Of a stretch of DNA of 64,000 nt, positions 24,251 through 36,507 are shown piece after piece. Where the stretch lies: positions 372,001 through 436,000 of the forward strand of contig MCGE01000028.1 of assembly GCA_002105175.1 (NCBI GenBank). The letters are read 5' to 3'. Position numbers and translations under genes: made by a program. The notes under the pieces are model-generated. The model did not search any database. It was not told where the DNA came from and saw only the letters and a program-made list of their open reading frames with translations. This stretch comes from Absidia repens. Its lineage: Eukaryota > Mucoromycota > Mucoromycetes > Mucorales > Cunninghamellaceae. Position 1 is the stretch's first letter. The number at the start of each line of letters is the position of its first letter.

Positions 24251-25018
24251 CTTATATGATAGTGAAAAATGTCGTTATTGTTGATCTTTTGTGAGTACTT
24301 TATCGCGGACTTGCTTTCTAGGTCACCCATCTTTTGGTATTACACCCCTCAAAGCCCAAACAACTGATTGACAATCCTGGGTCATATAATATGAAATGTG
24401 AGGATATTGTTGCTCTGTCAATTAATATTAATAAACCTTGGTCATGTCACCAGTGCACTCTTCACTATAAACTATTGTTTTCTTCACTTGACTAAACTTG
24501 CATACATCAGTTCATTGTTTTTATTGCGTATGGTATACTAATGATAATAAAAATAAAAATAAACTTCTTTAAGAACCCAAAATAAAATCACTGAAACTCT
24601 GATAAAATACCATCAAAGCGCAAATGGCGTAGATATCGATACCCAAACTAAATTTCTTGCCTCTCCACCCTGCTCTGCGCCCACGCCACCCAAACACCAG
24701 TCTACCACATTTTAAAATACGGTCAAATTCTGTTTGAGTGAATAGCGCACCTTTTCATTTTTGGTAGCTGGTGTATATATCATAGTAATGCCTTTGAGAG
24801 AAATAGATAAAAGGACGAATAGCAAAAAAATAAACAAGAGAAAAACTACATTGGCCACGAATTTTATTGAAAAATATAATATATATATATGTATATAATA
24901 TGTATAAAAAGGTAAAAGAATAAATATAAATAAAAACTATACGGAAATAAACTGAACTAACTAACTATAACTATAACTATAAAAAAAATATACAAAAGAA
25001 GGAGAGGACACCAAAATT

Positions 25019-28000
25019 TCAATAAGATTGGATGGAGGAAGTTGATTCTCTTCGTTGAGCGCGATCATAAGTATATCTAGATTGTTGCTCTTGTTTCATA
25101 AAGAACAATTCCGCACGACTGGAGGGCGCAGCGGATCGAGTGGCAGAGCCCAGTTGCTGTTGAGTGTGTTGCAATTTGGAATGAAGTTGTTTTTGTTGAC
25201 GACGGTGAGCCATGCGATCCCATAAGCGAATGGTGACAACCTTAACCAAATCAACTACTACAAACGTCGCTAAGGAAATCGCAATAATGATCATACCCAC
25301 TGACCAGCCAATGCCTTGGATAGTAGAATTGAGTCCAAACATGCCATATACCGATAGGATAAGTGCAATCACTTGAGTGCCGAGCACCACGATCGTAAAT
25401 GGCCATGATGGTAAGCTTTTCCAGCAAAAATCATTGACACGAGTGGAAAAGATAACAAAATGCGGTGCTATTTAAAAAAAAAAAATCAGTCGATTGGATT
25501 TGGCAATTTCATTTGTATGATTGTATCATGCGCTTACCGGAAGATATATGAAGATACATAATAGTAGCTAACTGTTCAGCAGGGACATGGATGACATCCC
25601 GAAATATATAAAAGTGGGCAAAGGAGAATGCAGCAAGGAGGACAGCAAGGACACATGAAAGGAAGATCAGAAGAGGTAGTCGCCAGAGCTGAGGTTGTTT
25701 GCTTACGGCAACATTGTCGACGGCCATAATCAGAGTAGCAGCATCATTCAGCACTGAAATCAAGATTAAAAATACAGGTGGCATCTGCCAGTCTTCGGCC
25801 AGTGTGATAACAAAGAAAAAGAGCAAAAAGTGGATGGTCGATGCGATCCGGTATAAGGCATAGGAATGGAGCCGATGGAAGATCACCCTTGACGTCTTCA
25901 CCGCCTCGATAATAGCTGATAGGCCGGGTTCCAAAAGTACCACATCAGATGCTGATCGTGCTGCATCGGTACTTCCCTCCACCGCAATTCCTACATTGGC
26001 CTAAAAAATAAAATAAATGTGAGGTCGTGTTTTTTTCCTTCCAGGCTTCTATCGACTACCCCTTTTCGTTATATACCTTTTTGAGAGCCGCCGCATCGTT
26101 GACACCGTCACCCGTCATAGCCACGAAATGTCCTTGATTTTGTAAAAGTTCCACTACACGGTACTTGTGCTCTAGAAAAAGGTTTCAGAAAAATTCAGTT
26201 GTCAAAATACACCATTGTTTTCTCCATGGATAATATTTTACCTGGGATAACACGTGCGAACCCATCCGCATGCAAACAATTCAACGCCAATTGGTGTTCA
26301 GAAATGGAATCGTCGACGATATGATCTGCGTCCAAAATATTTTGGCCCATGTTTAAGCGACCGGCAACTTCTTGTGCAATAACGGTTTGATCGCCTGTAA
26401 TCATCTTGACTGAGATACCATAGTTTGCACATTCCGTGATAGTCAATGCTGAGTCGTGTCGAGGAGGATCGATCAAACTAAAGAGACCCACTAGTTCCCA
26501 CCCACTGCTGCCAGAGGAAGTACGAGCGACGCCAAGAGCACGCAGGCCACGGTTGGCAAAAGTTTCAATAGCTTGTTCTGCTTGGGTATCGCCGCCAACG
26601 AGTTGGAGAATGACTTGTGGTGCACCTTTGGCAACACGGAATGTTTCATCGTCGTGACGTACTGTAGCCTGCGACATTTTGTCGTTCGGGTTGAAAGGGT
26701 TGAATGATTCCACATGGTAAGCCGCCAGTTGTTCCTGGTGAAGTGATTCTTCGGCAGCCGAGCGAACAGCCATTTCGATCGGATCCTTGGTGCCTCTTTC
26801 GCTGGCGAGATATGCATGGAGTAAGAGTGATGATTTGGTGTTTGACTTGTTTAAATATGGTTCGTCAAATGTGAGTTGATTGAGAGTCAATGTGCCAGTC
26901 TTGTCGCTACATAATATCGATACTGATGCCAATTCTTCCACTGCTGTAAGTCGTTTAATGATCACCTGGCGTTTCGCTAGTTGTTTCGCGCCAATTGCCA
27001 TAGTTACTGACATCACAGTTGGAAGCCCCACCGGAATTCTATCAATGCAAAAAGAAAAATCAGTTTTCTGTTGGGTGTTACTATATGCATAAAAGGAAAA
27101 TGAGTGTCTTACGCAGCAATAGTGAGCACAACCATTTCGTTGAGAGCGGCCAACACATGGTCCCCCGAAACTGAGCCAGTGCGAATTTTCTGTTCGACGA
27201 GATCAAAAACAAAGATGATGGATACCAAAAGTACAGTAGCAATGATCAAAAAGTTGCCGATATAGTTGATGACTTTTTGGAAGTGACCGGCGTCGGTGGT
27301 GACACTAATTAAGCTAGCAGCGCGTCCAATGAAGGAATGTGGTCCAGTGCGTACGACAACTGCTTGTTGCTGGCCTTGCTTGACGATACAAGATGAGTAC
27401 ACCAGATCATTTTTGCGTTTCTTGACCAGAAAAGATTCACCCGTCAGCGCACTTTGGTCGACTTGTAAATCACCTTCCGCCACTGAGCCATCAACACCAA
27501 TGCCAAGGAGGCGCGCGTCCGCCGGGATGATGTCACCAAGGCGAAGAACAATGATATCACCCACCACCAGTTCAGCTGCGTCCACCTCAATCAATTTCCC
27601 TTCCCGCCAGGATGTCGTTTTGAGTGCCAGACTTTGTTGCAACGACGCTACCGCCGATTCGGCTCGTGATTCTTCGATATAACCAATCAGCGCATTCACA
27701 ATCAACATGCCCAGAATAATCCCAAAATCCACCCAGTCGTTGGTGATAGCCGTCAGAATGATAGACAGTAACATGAGATAGGCTATCGCGCCGGTGACTA
27801 TAAAAAATGTAATATCAGAAACCGTAAGTATTTTGAAACAACATGGATCATGGTTACTTACAGAATGACAAAAAGTGGAGTAGTTTGTTTCGTTTCTTCT
27901 CAGGTAGTTCATTTCGACCAAATTTAGACTGACGCTGATAAACCTCAGATAGAGATAAGCCAAAAGTCGGTGCTGTGGATAAATAGGATTCCATATGAGC

Positions 28001-28147
28001 AGGAACTTCATCGACCCAGCTTTTGGTGGGTTTTTCGGCCCCTGACCCTTGTTGTATCGCGGTATTGGTTAAAGGTACAGATTCATCCATCAGAGTTTGT
28101 GAAGGTTCGGAAGGTGAGGGAAAGAAGGAAGGAGAGGAAGAAACCAT
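25019..28147 (-). CDS. PMA1: Plasma-membrane H+-ATPase (P3A-type, Pma1 family)
   Basis: Six exons (28147-27862, 27797-27113, 27038-26242, 26171-26077, 26000-25538, 25467-25019) give 924 aa (yeast Pma1 918). It shows the actuator TGES in [10 protein letters not shown], the M4 IPVGLPTVM kink, the phosphorylated Asp369 in [13 protein letters not shown], the ITGDQ block and GDGVND. The M6 segment [13 protein letters not shown] keeps the proton-carrying Asp. It pumps protons out of the cell to energise uptake. An in-frame ATG 19 codons downstream (28090) could also be used. The C-terminal ~70 residues are basic and Gln/Ser-rich, where Pma1 has its regulatory tail, but without clear similarity. It is divergent from the PP4 gene. 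Confidence 0.95.
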
Positions 28148-28722
28148 CCCACAAACAACCACTTACAAAAATAAAATAAAAATTATGGGAATACAAAAAA
28201 AAAAAAAAACGAAAAAATGAAGAAGAAAGAAAAAGTGAGCGTAATCTAAAATTAGCCTCTTTTTTTTGGTAACTAAAATAGGAAGTTGCAAAGCCCAATC
28301 ATTAACTGCCCAGCCAGATTGGCAGACTAGCTCATGCGGTAAGTGTCGAGCATTTTACTACCACAATATGATAACCAACATGAAATATAAACCATTCCTA
28401 GTGAAAAAAAAAGAGACTCACTAATAGCAGCTCCCTGTATTTCAAAAAAAATCTATATTAATTAGTCATGATAGTCGACTTGATATCTTGCTTCGCATGT
28501 ACACAGTACTTGATTATTCTTACTTGGGAAGGGTATGAAAGAAAAACGGGGTTTAAAAATAGGCGGAGGTCGAACGCTGGATGTTTTCTCCAATCCATGG
28601 CCTGTTCTTTATCTCCCTTTCCTATTTTTTTTTTTTTTGGTCAACACAACATCTATGGGCCAATTAGATCGGTAAAGAAAATGAAAAAAGATAAAACTGA
28701 TCGATTCCTTCTAACGCATACG
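28148..28722. promoter_or_regulatory. Divergent intergenic region between PMA1 and PP4
   Basis: The 575-bp gap between two outward-facing genes must hold both promoters. It contains poly-T tracts at about 28261-28268 and 28626-28640. No TATA box stands out. No other gene is visible. Confidence 0.4.
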
Positions 28723-30091
28723 ATGATACTGTATTATACAAGTCAACTAGACCAACTACGACGAGGCGAGATTATCACCGAACAAGAAGTCAGGGAATTG
28801 TGCTCCAAGGCCAAGGAAATCTTGACAGAAGAAAACAATGTACAAAGAGTCGATGCACCTGTCACCGTAAGTCACATGAACATGCTCATGGATACGCTAT
28901 ATTCCATTCACCAATACTCTTCACTTTTATTATTTAGATATGCGGGGATATTCATGGTAAGAAAAGGACGACTTTATGGTCGCTGTTATGCTTTGTTTTG
29001 CTTGGGTAAAAACTTTTTTTTTTGACGATTAGGCCAGTTTCACGATCTGAAAGAACTCTTCAAGGTGGGTGGTGACTGTCCGGATACGAACTACCTCTTC
29101 ATGGGTAAGTGATTAGATATAATACATGTTTACAACCAAAACTAGTTTATAGCACTTACTGTTATTTTTTGACCGAATGATTATAGGTGATTTTGTTGAC
29201 CGAGGTTTCTATTCTGTTGAAACGTTTCTCTTACTACTGGCCCTAAAAGTACGATACCCTGATCGAATTACATTGATTCGTGGCAATCACGAGTCAAGGC
29301 AAATCACACAAGTTTATGGATTTTATGAAGAATGTCTTCGAAAATATGGCTCATCTAATGTATGGCGACACTGTTGTGAAATATTTGACTGTCTCAGTTT
29401 GAGTGCGATTATTGACGATAAAATCTTATGCGTTCATGGTGGTTTATCTCCAAGCATCAATACTTTGGATCAGGTAATTACAACTGGAGTATGAGATTTT
29501 CTCTGTCGCCCCGTGGTTATTCACTCTGATTCTATTTATTTATATTAAAAGATAAGAACGATTGATCGAAAACAAGAAGTACCGCATGATGGTGCCATGT
29601 GTGATTTATTATGGTCGGATCCTGAAGGTAGGTTAAATATAGCAAGAAAATTAAAAGACTAACTCATATTTTTATATGAACAGATATCGAAGGATGGGGA
29701 TATAGCCCAAGAGGCGCAGGGTTCCTATTTGGTGGTGATGTGGTGAAAAGTGTAAGTCAACCTCATTTGACTTCTTTATCTCACGTTATAATTTTGGTTT
29801 ATTATTCTTAGTTCTTACATACAAATGGGCTCAACTTGATTGCTAGGGCACATCAACTGGTTATGGAAGGATACAAACCAATGTTCAACAATACTATTGT
29901 AACCGTATGGTCAGCGCCGAATTATTGTTATAGGTAAGAAAATATATTCTTTCGCATAATAGTAGCATATCTAGTTTCTCATGCTTTTCTTCTCCCTTTT
30001 TTTTTGGCGTTAGGTGTGGAAATGTGGCGGCAATATTGGAATTGGATGATCATTTGAACAGGAACTACAAGATGTTTGAAGCAGCGGCTCA

Positions 30092-30132
<41 letters not shown>

Positions 30133-30225
30133 CCAATTTATAGTTTGATCTCATATTATTACTTCTCATAGCAAGACTTTTTGGGTGTCCCTGTCAAAAA
30201 ATCAATCCCTGATTATTTTATTTAG
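28723..30225 (+). CDS. PPP4C: Protein phosphatase 4 catalytic subunit
   Basis: Nine exons (28723-28866, 28938-28956, 29033-29104, 29187-29473, 29552-29627, 29684-29751, 29812-29933, 30014-30092, 30172-30225) give 306 aa (human 307). The metallophosphatase motifs GDIHG, GDFVDRG and GNHE, and the block [10 protein letters not shown]...[17 protein letters not shown], place it in PP4 (yeast Pph3) rather than PP2A or PP6. PP4 dephosphorylates DNA-damage and other nuclear targets. Exon 2 is only 19 nt. Intron 8 begins GT followed by 35 A. The protein ends DYFI, not the usual methylated DYFL. The start is the least certain point: an in-frame ATG at 28681 would add 14 residues, but the shorter form aligns better. 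Confidence 0.94.
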
Positions 30226-30475
30226 TTTAGCTTTTATTTTATTTTATCATGATAGCATTTATAATAAACAACATATACATTTTTATTTCATTTTGTCTTC
30301 GATGGTGATTTTGTTAGATGGTAGGGGGCGAGAAAGGGACCACTGACACATAGCTTATTAAAACGCCGATTGTCTATGCTCCGCCGGTGCCTTTGTAAGA
30401 AGTCACTTTTTTTCGCGTTGCCATTTTTTTTTTTTTTTTTCCTCACCCTTTTACAAGAACATCAGCAAGATCAGC

Positions 30476-32337
30476 ATGTGTAGGTGGACTATACTTTATA
30501 CAAAAACTATCATAGCATGACTCTTTATTTATTTATTTTTTATTATTAGTTGGAAACAATACAAATCCCACTGGCTTTGGTTTTGGAGGACAAAGTAATA
30601 ATGAGAAAAAATTGAGAAAAATGTGTACGATTGATTAACTCCTTTTGCTTCATTAGATACCACCAATCCTCCATCGACTGGCTCTACTTTCAACTTCACA
30701 AATACAGCTGCCGCTCCTGGATCTACACCAACTTTTGGGGGCTTTGGCGCACCTGCAACATCCACTGCGGGTAACACCTTTGGTGCTAAACCAGCAACAT
30801 CTACCTTCGGAACCACACCCTTTGGGGCTCAACCAGCAGCAGCTACGACTACACCACAAGCTACAGGATCATTGTTTGGCCAACAACAACAAAGTACTGG
30901 TGGATTCGGCGCAACTACTACTACTCCAGCTGCTACTGGAGGATTCTCTTTGGGTGGTACGACAACCTCTTCTGCTCCTGCCTCAACCTTCTCATTTGGT
31001 GCTCCTGCTGCATCTGCTGCTCCCGCTGCTCCCGCTGCATCTCCGGCTGGTGGATTCTCTTTCAATGCTCCTTCTGCTGCCGCCTCTACCACTGGAACTG
31101 CTCCTGCAACTGGTGGTTTCTCTTTTGGTAACACTCCCGCAGCATCGGCGCCCGCCAAACCTACACTGTCTTTTGGTGCCACTACTTCACAACCTGCCGC
31201 CACTACAACTCCAGCAACATCATCGTCTGGTTTTTCTTTCGGTGCACCAGCAGCAGCCACTTCTACCACTAGCACTGCGACCAGTTCTTCCTCAGCTGCA
31301 CCTTCATTTGGCGGCTTTGGTTTAGGTATGGTAACATCCTTAATAATTGTATGATATTCATTCACTTACATTTTGTCCCCTTCTTTCAAATAGCAAATAC
31401 TACTGCCAGTACCACAGCTACCAGCGGCCCAACACTCACAACACAACCTACAGTTTCTACCACTGCAACGACACCTGCTACCGGTGCTACCACGACGAGT
31501 ACCCCTCAATCAGCACAACAAGCACAACAACAACAACCAAAACTCATGTCCGTCCCAACACCATCCACTTTGAAAAACAAGTCAATGGAAGAAATTCTGA
31601 ATACCTGGTCAAAGGATCTGACAAACCACACACGTGAATTTCATAAACAAGCAGCACAAGTAGCTGAATGGGATAAACAACTGATCGATAATGGAGCCAA
31701 GGTAAGCTGAACATGGAAATAACAATATAAAGTATGATTTCTCATATATGTATAAATATTTATTTTTATGATCTATATGAATATCTGCAATATAGATTTC
31801 CAAGTTGAACGATCATGTGGAACAAGTGGAACAACAACAACGGGAAATTGAAAATAATCTTGAGTACATCAACACACAACAAAGTGAATTGGATCGGATC
31901 TTGGACGACTATGAAAAACAAATGGGTGTGGCCTATGAACAAAGCAACTTGCAACAACCGATGCAGACTGCCGACACACAACGTGAAAAGGTCTATGGAT
32001 TGGCTGAAAACATGAATAAACAGGTGGATGATATCAATCGTAACTTGACTGTCATGATCGATGAAATCAACAAGATGGGCGGTCCTCAACCCTCAGTGGC
32101 TGGATCTCAGGATGATGATGATGTGGTAAGCCAATGACTCAATGAATGTAGTTTGTAAAAATATATTTCTAATTTGATTTTTGCTCCATTTATTCTTCGT
32201 AGGTCGGCCAAATTGTGAAGATCTTGAACTCCCACCTATCCTCTCTCCAATGGATCGATGCCAAATCCAACACGCTGAAACAAAATCTGGATCAAGTTGC
32301 AAAACTACGTGATACTACTTCTTTGGCCCGTCAATAG
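30476..32337 (+). CDS. NSP1: Nucleoporin Nsp1/Nup62
   Basis: Six exons (30476-30479, 30550-30594, 30657-31325, 31394-31701, 31796-32125, 32203-32337) give 496 aa. Exon 1 is just ATGT, joined to TTGGAAAC to read MFGNNTNPTGFGFGG. The first ~240 residues are Ala/Thr/Ser-rich with many FG and FSFG repeats (FSFGAP, FSFGNTP, FGGFG), forming the pore's permeability barrier. The C-terminal ~190 residues are a coiled coil (SMEEILNTWSKDL...) that binds the other channel nucleoporins. Length is between yeast Nsp1 (823) and human Nup62 (522). It lies 250 bp after PP4 in the same direction. AATAAATTG and AATAAACAA near 32460-32478 are likely poly(A) signals. Confidence 0.92.
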
Positions 32338-32639
32338 GTTCCCCTTCCCACCGCCACACACACACACACACACATACTCCTCACCCAACACCTTACTCCC
32401 TTATTGATTATATTCATTAGTCATTCCTTTTTTTTTTATAAACTTTTATCAACCACACAATAAATTGAAACAAATAAACAAATTTTTTTATACAACAATG
32501 ATTTTTATTTATAATATACAAAAAAAAAAAAAAAAAGGTGGGGCAATGGGTGTCAATGGAATTGTTTGATGATGATGAGAGAAAGTAAAGGGTGTCAGTG
32601 GATTTGTATGATGATAATGGAAGAGGGAAGTAGTAGGAG
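32338..32639. other. Convergent 3' spacer with (CA)n
   Basis: This ~300-nt gap separates the NSP1 stop and the FYVE-gene stop, which face each other. It contains a CA dinucleotide run (about 32352-32372) and AATAAA-type signals for both strands (plus about 32458, minus about 32503). No gene is visible. Confidence 0.6.
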
Positions 32640-34233
32640 TCAAAGGGCTTGTTTGACGATGGAAGAGGGGAATGATGAAAGATGCATGATATTTGAATAG
32701 CATGGGTCACATACACGGCTCCAAGTCAGTCTATAATCTTTTCTCTTCGGGCTGTACAAAGGTAGTTGATGTTGGCTATGTTGGTGGCAGATTAACAGCC
32801 CACACCTACATTGAAAAAAAAAAAAAAGAAAAAAAAAAAAAAGAATCAGTTGCTTGATATGTGGGAGTGTTTTCGCCTTACCTTCGACAATGGTGCCGCC
32901 TATGAATTAAAGAAAAGAGAATAGAGCATGTCGAGACTTGACATTGTTGCATGGCATCATCCGGTACCCAACGATGTTTGGGTAATGAAGTCAGTTGGTC
33001 GACACAAAAGGTGGGAGATGGAGAAGAGAGGCGAGTTGGCGGTGATGGAGGGAGAAGCACTGCTGGAGAGGTGCGTGGTGGATGGATAAAATGACCAGTA
33101 CCTATTCCTTCACCTATAAACATACCGACTTGATACTTGATGGCGTGGATCCGATCTTGCATGTCATCAATTCCCAACAAGGACGCTACTGAGCAAGTGA
33201 AGTCCCATCGCGTCGTCAAAACAGGTGGCATAATTTTTTCTGGCAGTGGTGAAGATGAAGTTGGCGATGGCTGTGTTGGTGGATCATAATGCTGAATGTC
33301 CAGCAACATGTCTTGCAGGGATTCGGTCATGAAGACCTGTTGTTCATACAAATGCACGCATTGGCGGATCTGATCGTGATACCAAGTTGTCAATTTCCGA
33401 TCCAACTCGTCGTGATTGCCGTTATCCGTGTCAGAATGGTCATGGTGAGGTGCCTGGAGTAAGACCGTACGCAGGTGTCGTTCAGATACCAAATGTGCCG
33501 ATGCCAGTTGTTCCAATCGCTCAGCATGCTTGATGCATCCACTAATGAGATCTATCAGGGGTTGATGGTCGTTGTTGCTAGTGATGATAGTGGCTGGATT
33601 ATGATGGTGTTTGCTTGATATGGCATCCGATAATATGTCCAGCCGGGCCTTCATCAGCTCATTTGTCACTTTCAAAAGTTCGACTGGTAAATGATGAGTG
33701 GTTGTCGAATTGGTTGGTATTCGAGTTGCTGATGTGGTGAGATCCTCCAGAGGTGAGATTCCATCCATATGGCCATCTTCCATGTCAGTGTCTTCCAAGC
33801 TGTTGTTTCTCGTTGGACAATGAGTGTCTGCAGGTCCGATGGTTGATGATGCGCTGAGACTTCCCAAGGGCGTGATAGACGAGATTCCGTTCATTTTTGC
33901 ATAGATAATATCCAAGTCATCAATATGTGGATCCCAGGCAAATGGTGGTGACACAGGGTAGTTCATAGATTTGGTTTGACGAGGTGTGAGTTCATGAGAT
34001 TGCTGGTGGCGATGTAGTGAATAACCATCAATTCCCAGGGTGGTTGTCGCCAGAGTTTGTTGACCACCTATTGCTGTTCCTTTCCGAGGAAAAACGACAG
34101 GTACACTATCTCGTCGTTTTTTTCTCCTGTCACTGCTGCTGCTGGACGACCACGGCGAAGTTGGTGATGATGGTGATCCATATGACGATACTGTCGACGC
34201 ATAGCCTTTTTCATATAGCAAACTTGTCCTCAT
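32640..34233 (-). CDS. FYVE zinc-finger protein (C-terminal FYVE)
   Basis: Two exons (34233-32882, 32805-32640) give 505 aa. Residues 1-170 are Ser/Thr/Pro-rich and probably disordered. About 180-340 is helical (LPVELLKVTNELMKARLDIL; LTTWYHDQIRQCVHLYEQQ). The FYVE finger is at about 421-490: WVPD (422-425), RRHHCRRCG (445-453) and a final RVCDPC (481-486). This motif binds phosphatidylinositol 3-phosphate on endosomes. Splicing in the middle of the finger is required; without exon 2 the domain would be truncated after HHCRR. Two ligand features are unusual (CX4C first pair, His460 in place of Cys). I do not recognise the rest, so the specific orthologue is unknown. Confidence 0.85.
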
Positions 34234-34604
34234 TTTGAGTGGGAAAAAATATCAAGCCATACTGGGAGGTTCTAATCCAAAGATGACTACTTTGTTACAC
34301 AGACAACCTTCATTTTCCCTAATACAATTACTTCACGTTTGATGTTTGATATGGTGATCTTTTTTTTCCATGCAATCAATGATAAAAAGAAAAAAAAAAT
34401 ACATAGACATAGAGAGATAAGGTTTTTTTTATTAAGATTGTAAAAAAAAAAACGGAAGGGGGAAGTAGAGAGTCCACAGGACAATGGCTAAATTATAAAT
34501 GATATAGTATAAAAAGATAAAAGGTAAAAGTGCGTGTGAGAAGTGGAAGGGACAAAAGTAAAAGTAATAAAAAATGGGATGCTGCTATACTAGCTACTTT
34601 TCCA
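34234..34604. other. Spacer between FYVE gene start and septin stop
   Basis: It holds the FYVE-gene promoter and the septin 3' untranslated region. It is T-rich, with several poly-A/T runs of 9-11 nt. No gene is visible. Confidence 0.5.
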
Positions 34605-36507
34605 TCATTCGTCTGCCAATTGAGCTTGAGCTAATCTTGCTTCCAAGTTTCGAAGAGCTTCTTCCTTGCTTAACAATTCCGCACGTTTTTCTTGAATTTC
34701 ACGTTGGACCTTCAATTCAATTTCACGGAGCTAAATGTGTGACAAAAGAAAAAAGAAGTGTTGGTATTTTGATCAGCCATTGGTTTCAATTTTTACCTTC
34801 TCTTCTTCCTTTCGCAATTGTTCTTCTTTGAGTCGCACACTTTGGCTAGCCATATCATCGGCATTCAATGAAGCATCTCTATCAAAAGATAAAAAAGAAA
34901 TTGAGATAAATTTAGTTCAATGTTGAGGTTTTTGTATCGTCGCTCCTGCAATGCCAACTTACTCTTGATCGCCACCATTCACAGTACGGGACAATTTTTC
35001 GGTACGATAGTTTTCATACAAGAAGTCATGAGTGATTTCCTTGAGATCTTGTAAATGGGAGCTGAGCAAAGCTGATCGTAATCGTCCAAAGTCAGAATGT
35101 TGAGGATTATCCACTTCAACTGCACCCCAAGGATATTGTCGGCCCCGTACAGTCCGGCCGTTCACCACGATTTCTTCATCACTTCCAATAATAGCAAATG
35201 GCAAAAGGTCCTAAAAAAGCATATCCATAAAATTGATGAATTTATGAACAGTAAGATAGTCAGTAAAAAGGATGTATTTTATAACTTACTCGTAATTCAC
35301 TGTTTTCTTCAATGGTATCTTCATCATCTTCTTCCACGTCATAAGGGAAGTTGTAAATGGGAATATTGTAGTGTTCAATATCTTCCATAATCTAGATCAA
35401 TACAAAGAGGCGTCAATAATAATAAAAGAAAAGCATCATAGTCCAATCTTCCTCTTCATACTTACTCTTTTTTTGAAATCCTTTAATTCTTGAGGTGTTA
35501 AAGAATCAGCTCGGCCTACTACAGGAATCACATTTACACGAGGACTAAGACGACGCATCAATTCAATATCAATTTCACGCAACCTATATCAAAAATAATA
35601 TAATTAGTCAACCAGTCCCTCCTTTTTTTTCAATCAGTAACAAGGGACTTACGCATGACCCGTGGGGGAAATAAAGTAAAGGAGTGAATGCACCCGATTA
35701 TCACGGAACCGAGGATTACGCTTGATTCTTGATTCTTCGGCGAGAATGTCATCATATTGTCTTTCCAAATAACCAACAATTTCTTGGAAACTGAAGAAAA
35801 AGTTAATACAAGAGTATATGTCAAAAAGTGATAGGAAAAGGAAACTTACCATCTTTCATTGTCAATATTGTCACCAAAACCAGGGGTATCAACAATAGTC
35901 AAAGAAATTCTAAAGAGATAGAAAGGAGAAAGATGAGTATGATGGTGGTAACACCAAGTAAATCAAATCATATAATACTTACCGAACACCATCTTCGTCC
36001 AATTCTAATAACAATAAACAAATAAACCATGATAACATATTAGCACACAATATCAAAAAAGTGTCTTTTTATTAATTTACCGACAGAGACAGGCTTGATG
36101 TTGATGCCAGGTTCGTTGTGAGCTTCTTCAGGGTTATCACATACTTGTCGTTCTAGGACCCCAGAGTCACAAAGAGTGTTCACAAACGTTGTACGGCCAG
36201 TACCAGAAGCACCTATTTATTGGGAAAGAAAAAAAAAAAGCAAGTTTAAGTGCAAGTTGACGAAAGTTACGTGTCGAGAAAAAAAAAAAAAAAAGAAAGT
36301 ATCTTTACCTACTACCATGAGGGTAAATTGGAACCCTTTCTTGACGTTTTTTCTACGACCACCAAGTCTCTATATTTCATAAAAAAGTAAATTAAAAAGT
36401 TGGTATTTTTGCTGTCATCATCATTATCAACATCATCATCATCATTATCAATGTCATCATCATCATTATTTTCATCATGAGGCTACTGTTTGTCTTACAT
36501 GAGCCAT
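34605..36507 (-). CDS. CDC11: Septin, Cdc11/AspA group
   Basis: Eleven exons (36507-36499, 36369-36309, 36212-36081, 36004-35983, 35909-35850, 35790-35653, 35583-35466, 35391-35290, 35210-34963, 34878-34797, 34730-34605) give 365 aa. The GTPase domain has P-loop GASGTGRT (24-31) with Arg where most GTPases have Lys, as in Cdc11-type septins, then DTPGFGD and VVGRAD instead of AKAD. YLERQYDDILAEESRIKRNPRFRD and the septin-unique element (QYPWGAVEV..HSDFGRLRSALL) are clear. A C-terminal coiled coil covers ~300-360. Septins assemble filaments at septa and hyphal sites. The first coding exon is only 9 nt (MAH); intron 1 carries (ATC)n. Nucleotide-site changes suggest weak or no GTP hydrolysis (inference). 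Confidence 0.92.

Larger units (their letters stand above)
20046..25018. other. Gene-poor, repeat-rich 5-kb interval
   Basis: No convincing gene. It contains two dispersed repeat copies in opposite orientations (21.6-22.2 and 23.5-24.25 kb), A/T runs of 30, 23 and 31 nt (20906-20935, 21339-21361, 23633-23663) and the 3' region of the H+-ATPase near 24.9 kb. 21360-21620 holds further degenerate sequence that may extend the minus-strand copy. The longest open frames (about 60-75 codons) resemble no known protein and have no exon structure. 20.2-21.3 kb and 22.3-23.4 kb show nothing I can name. Confidence 0.55.

Noticed and set aside
30529..31365. Long open frames antisense or out of frame over NSP1
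   Set aside because: They are low-complexity shadows of the Ala/Thr/Gly-rich FG-repeat exon and have no domain similarity.
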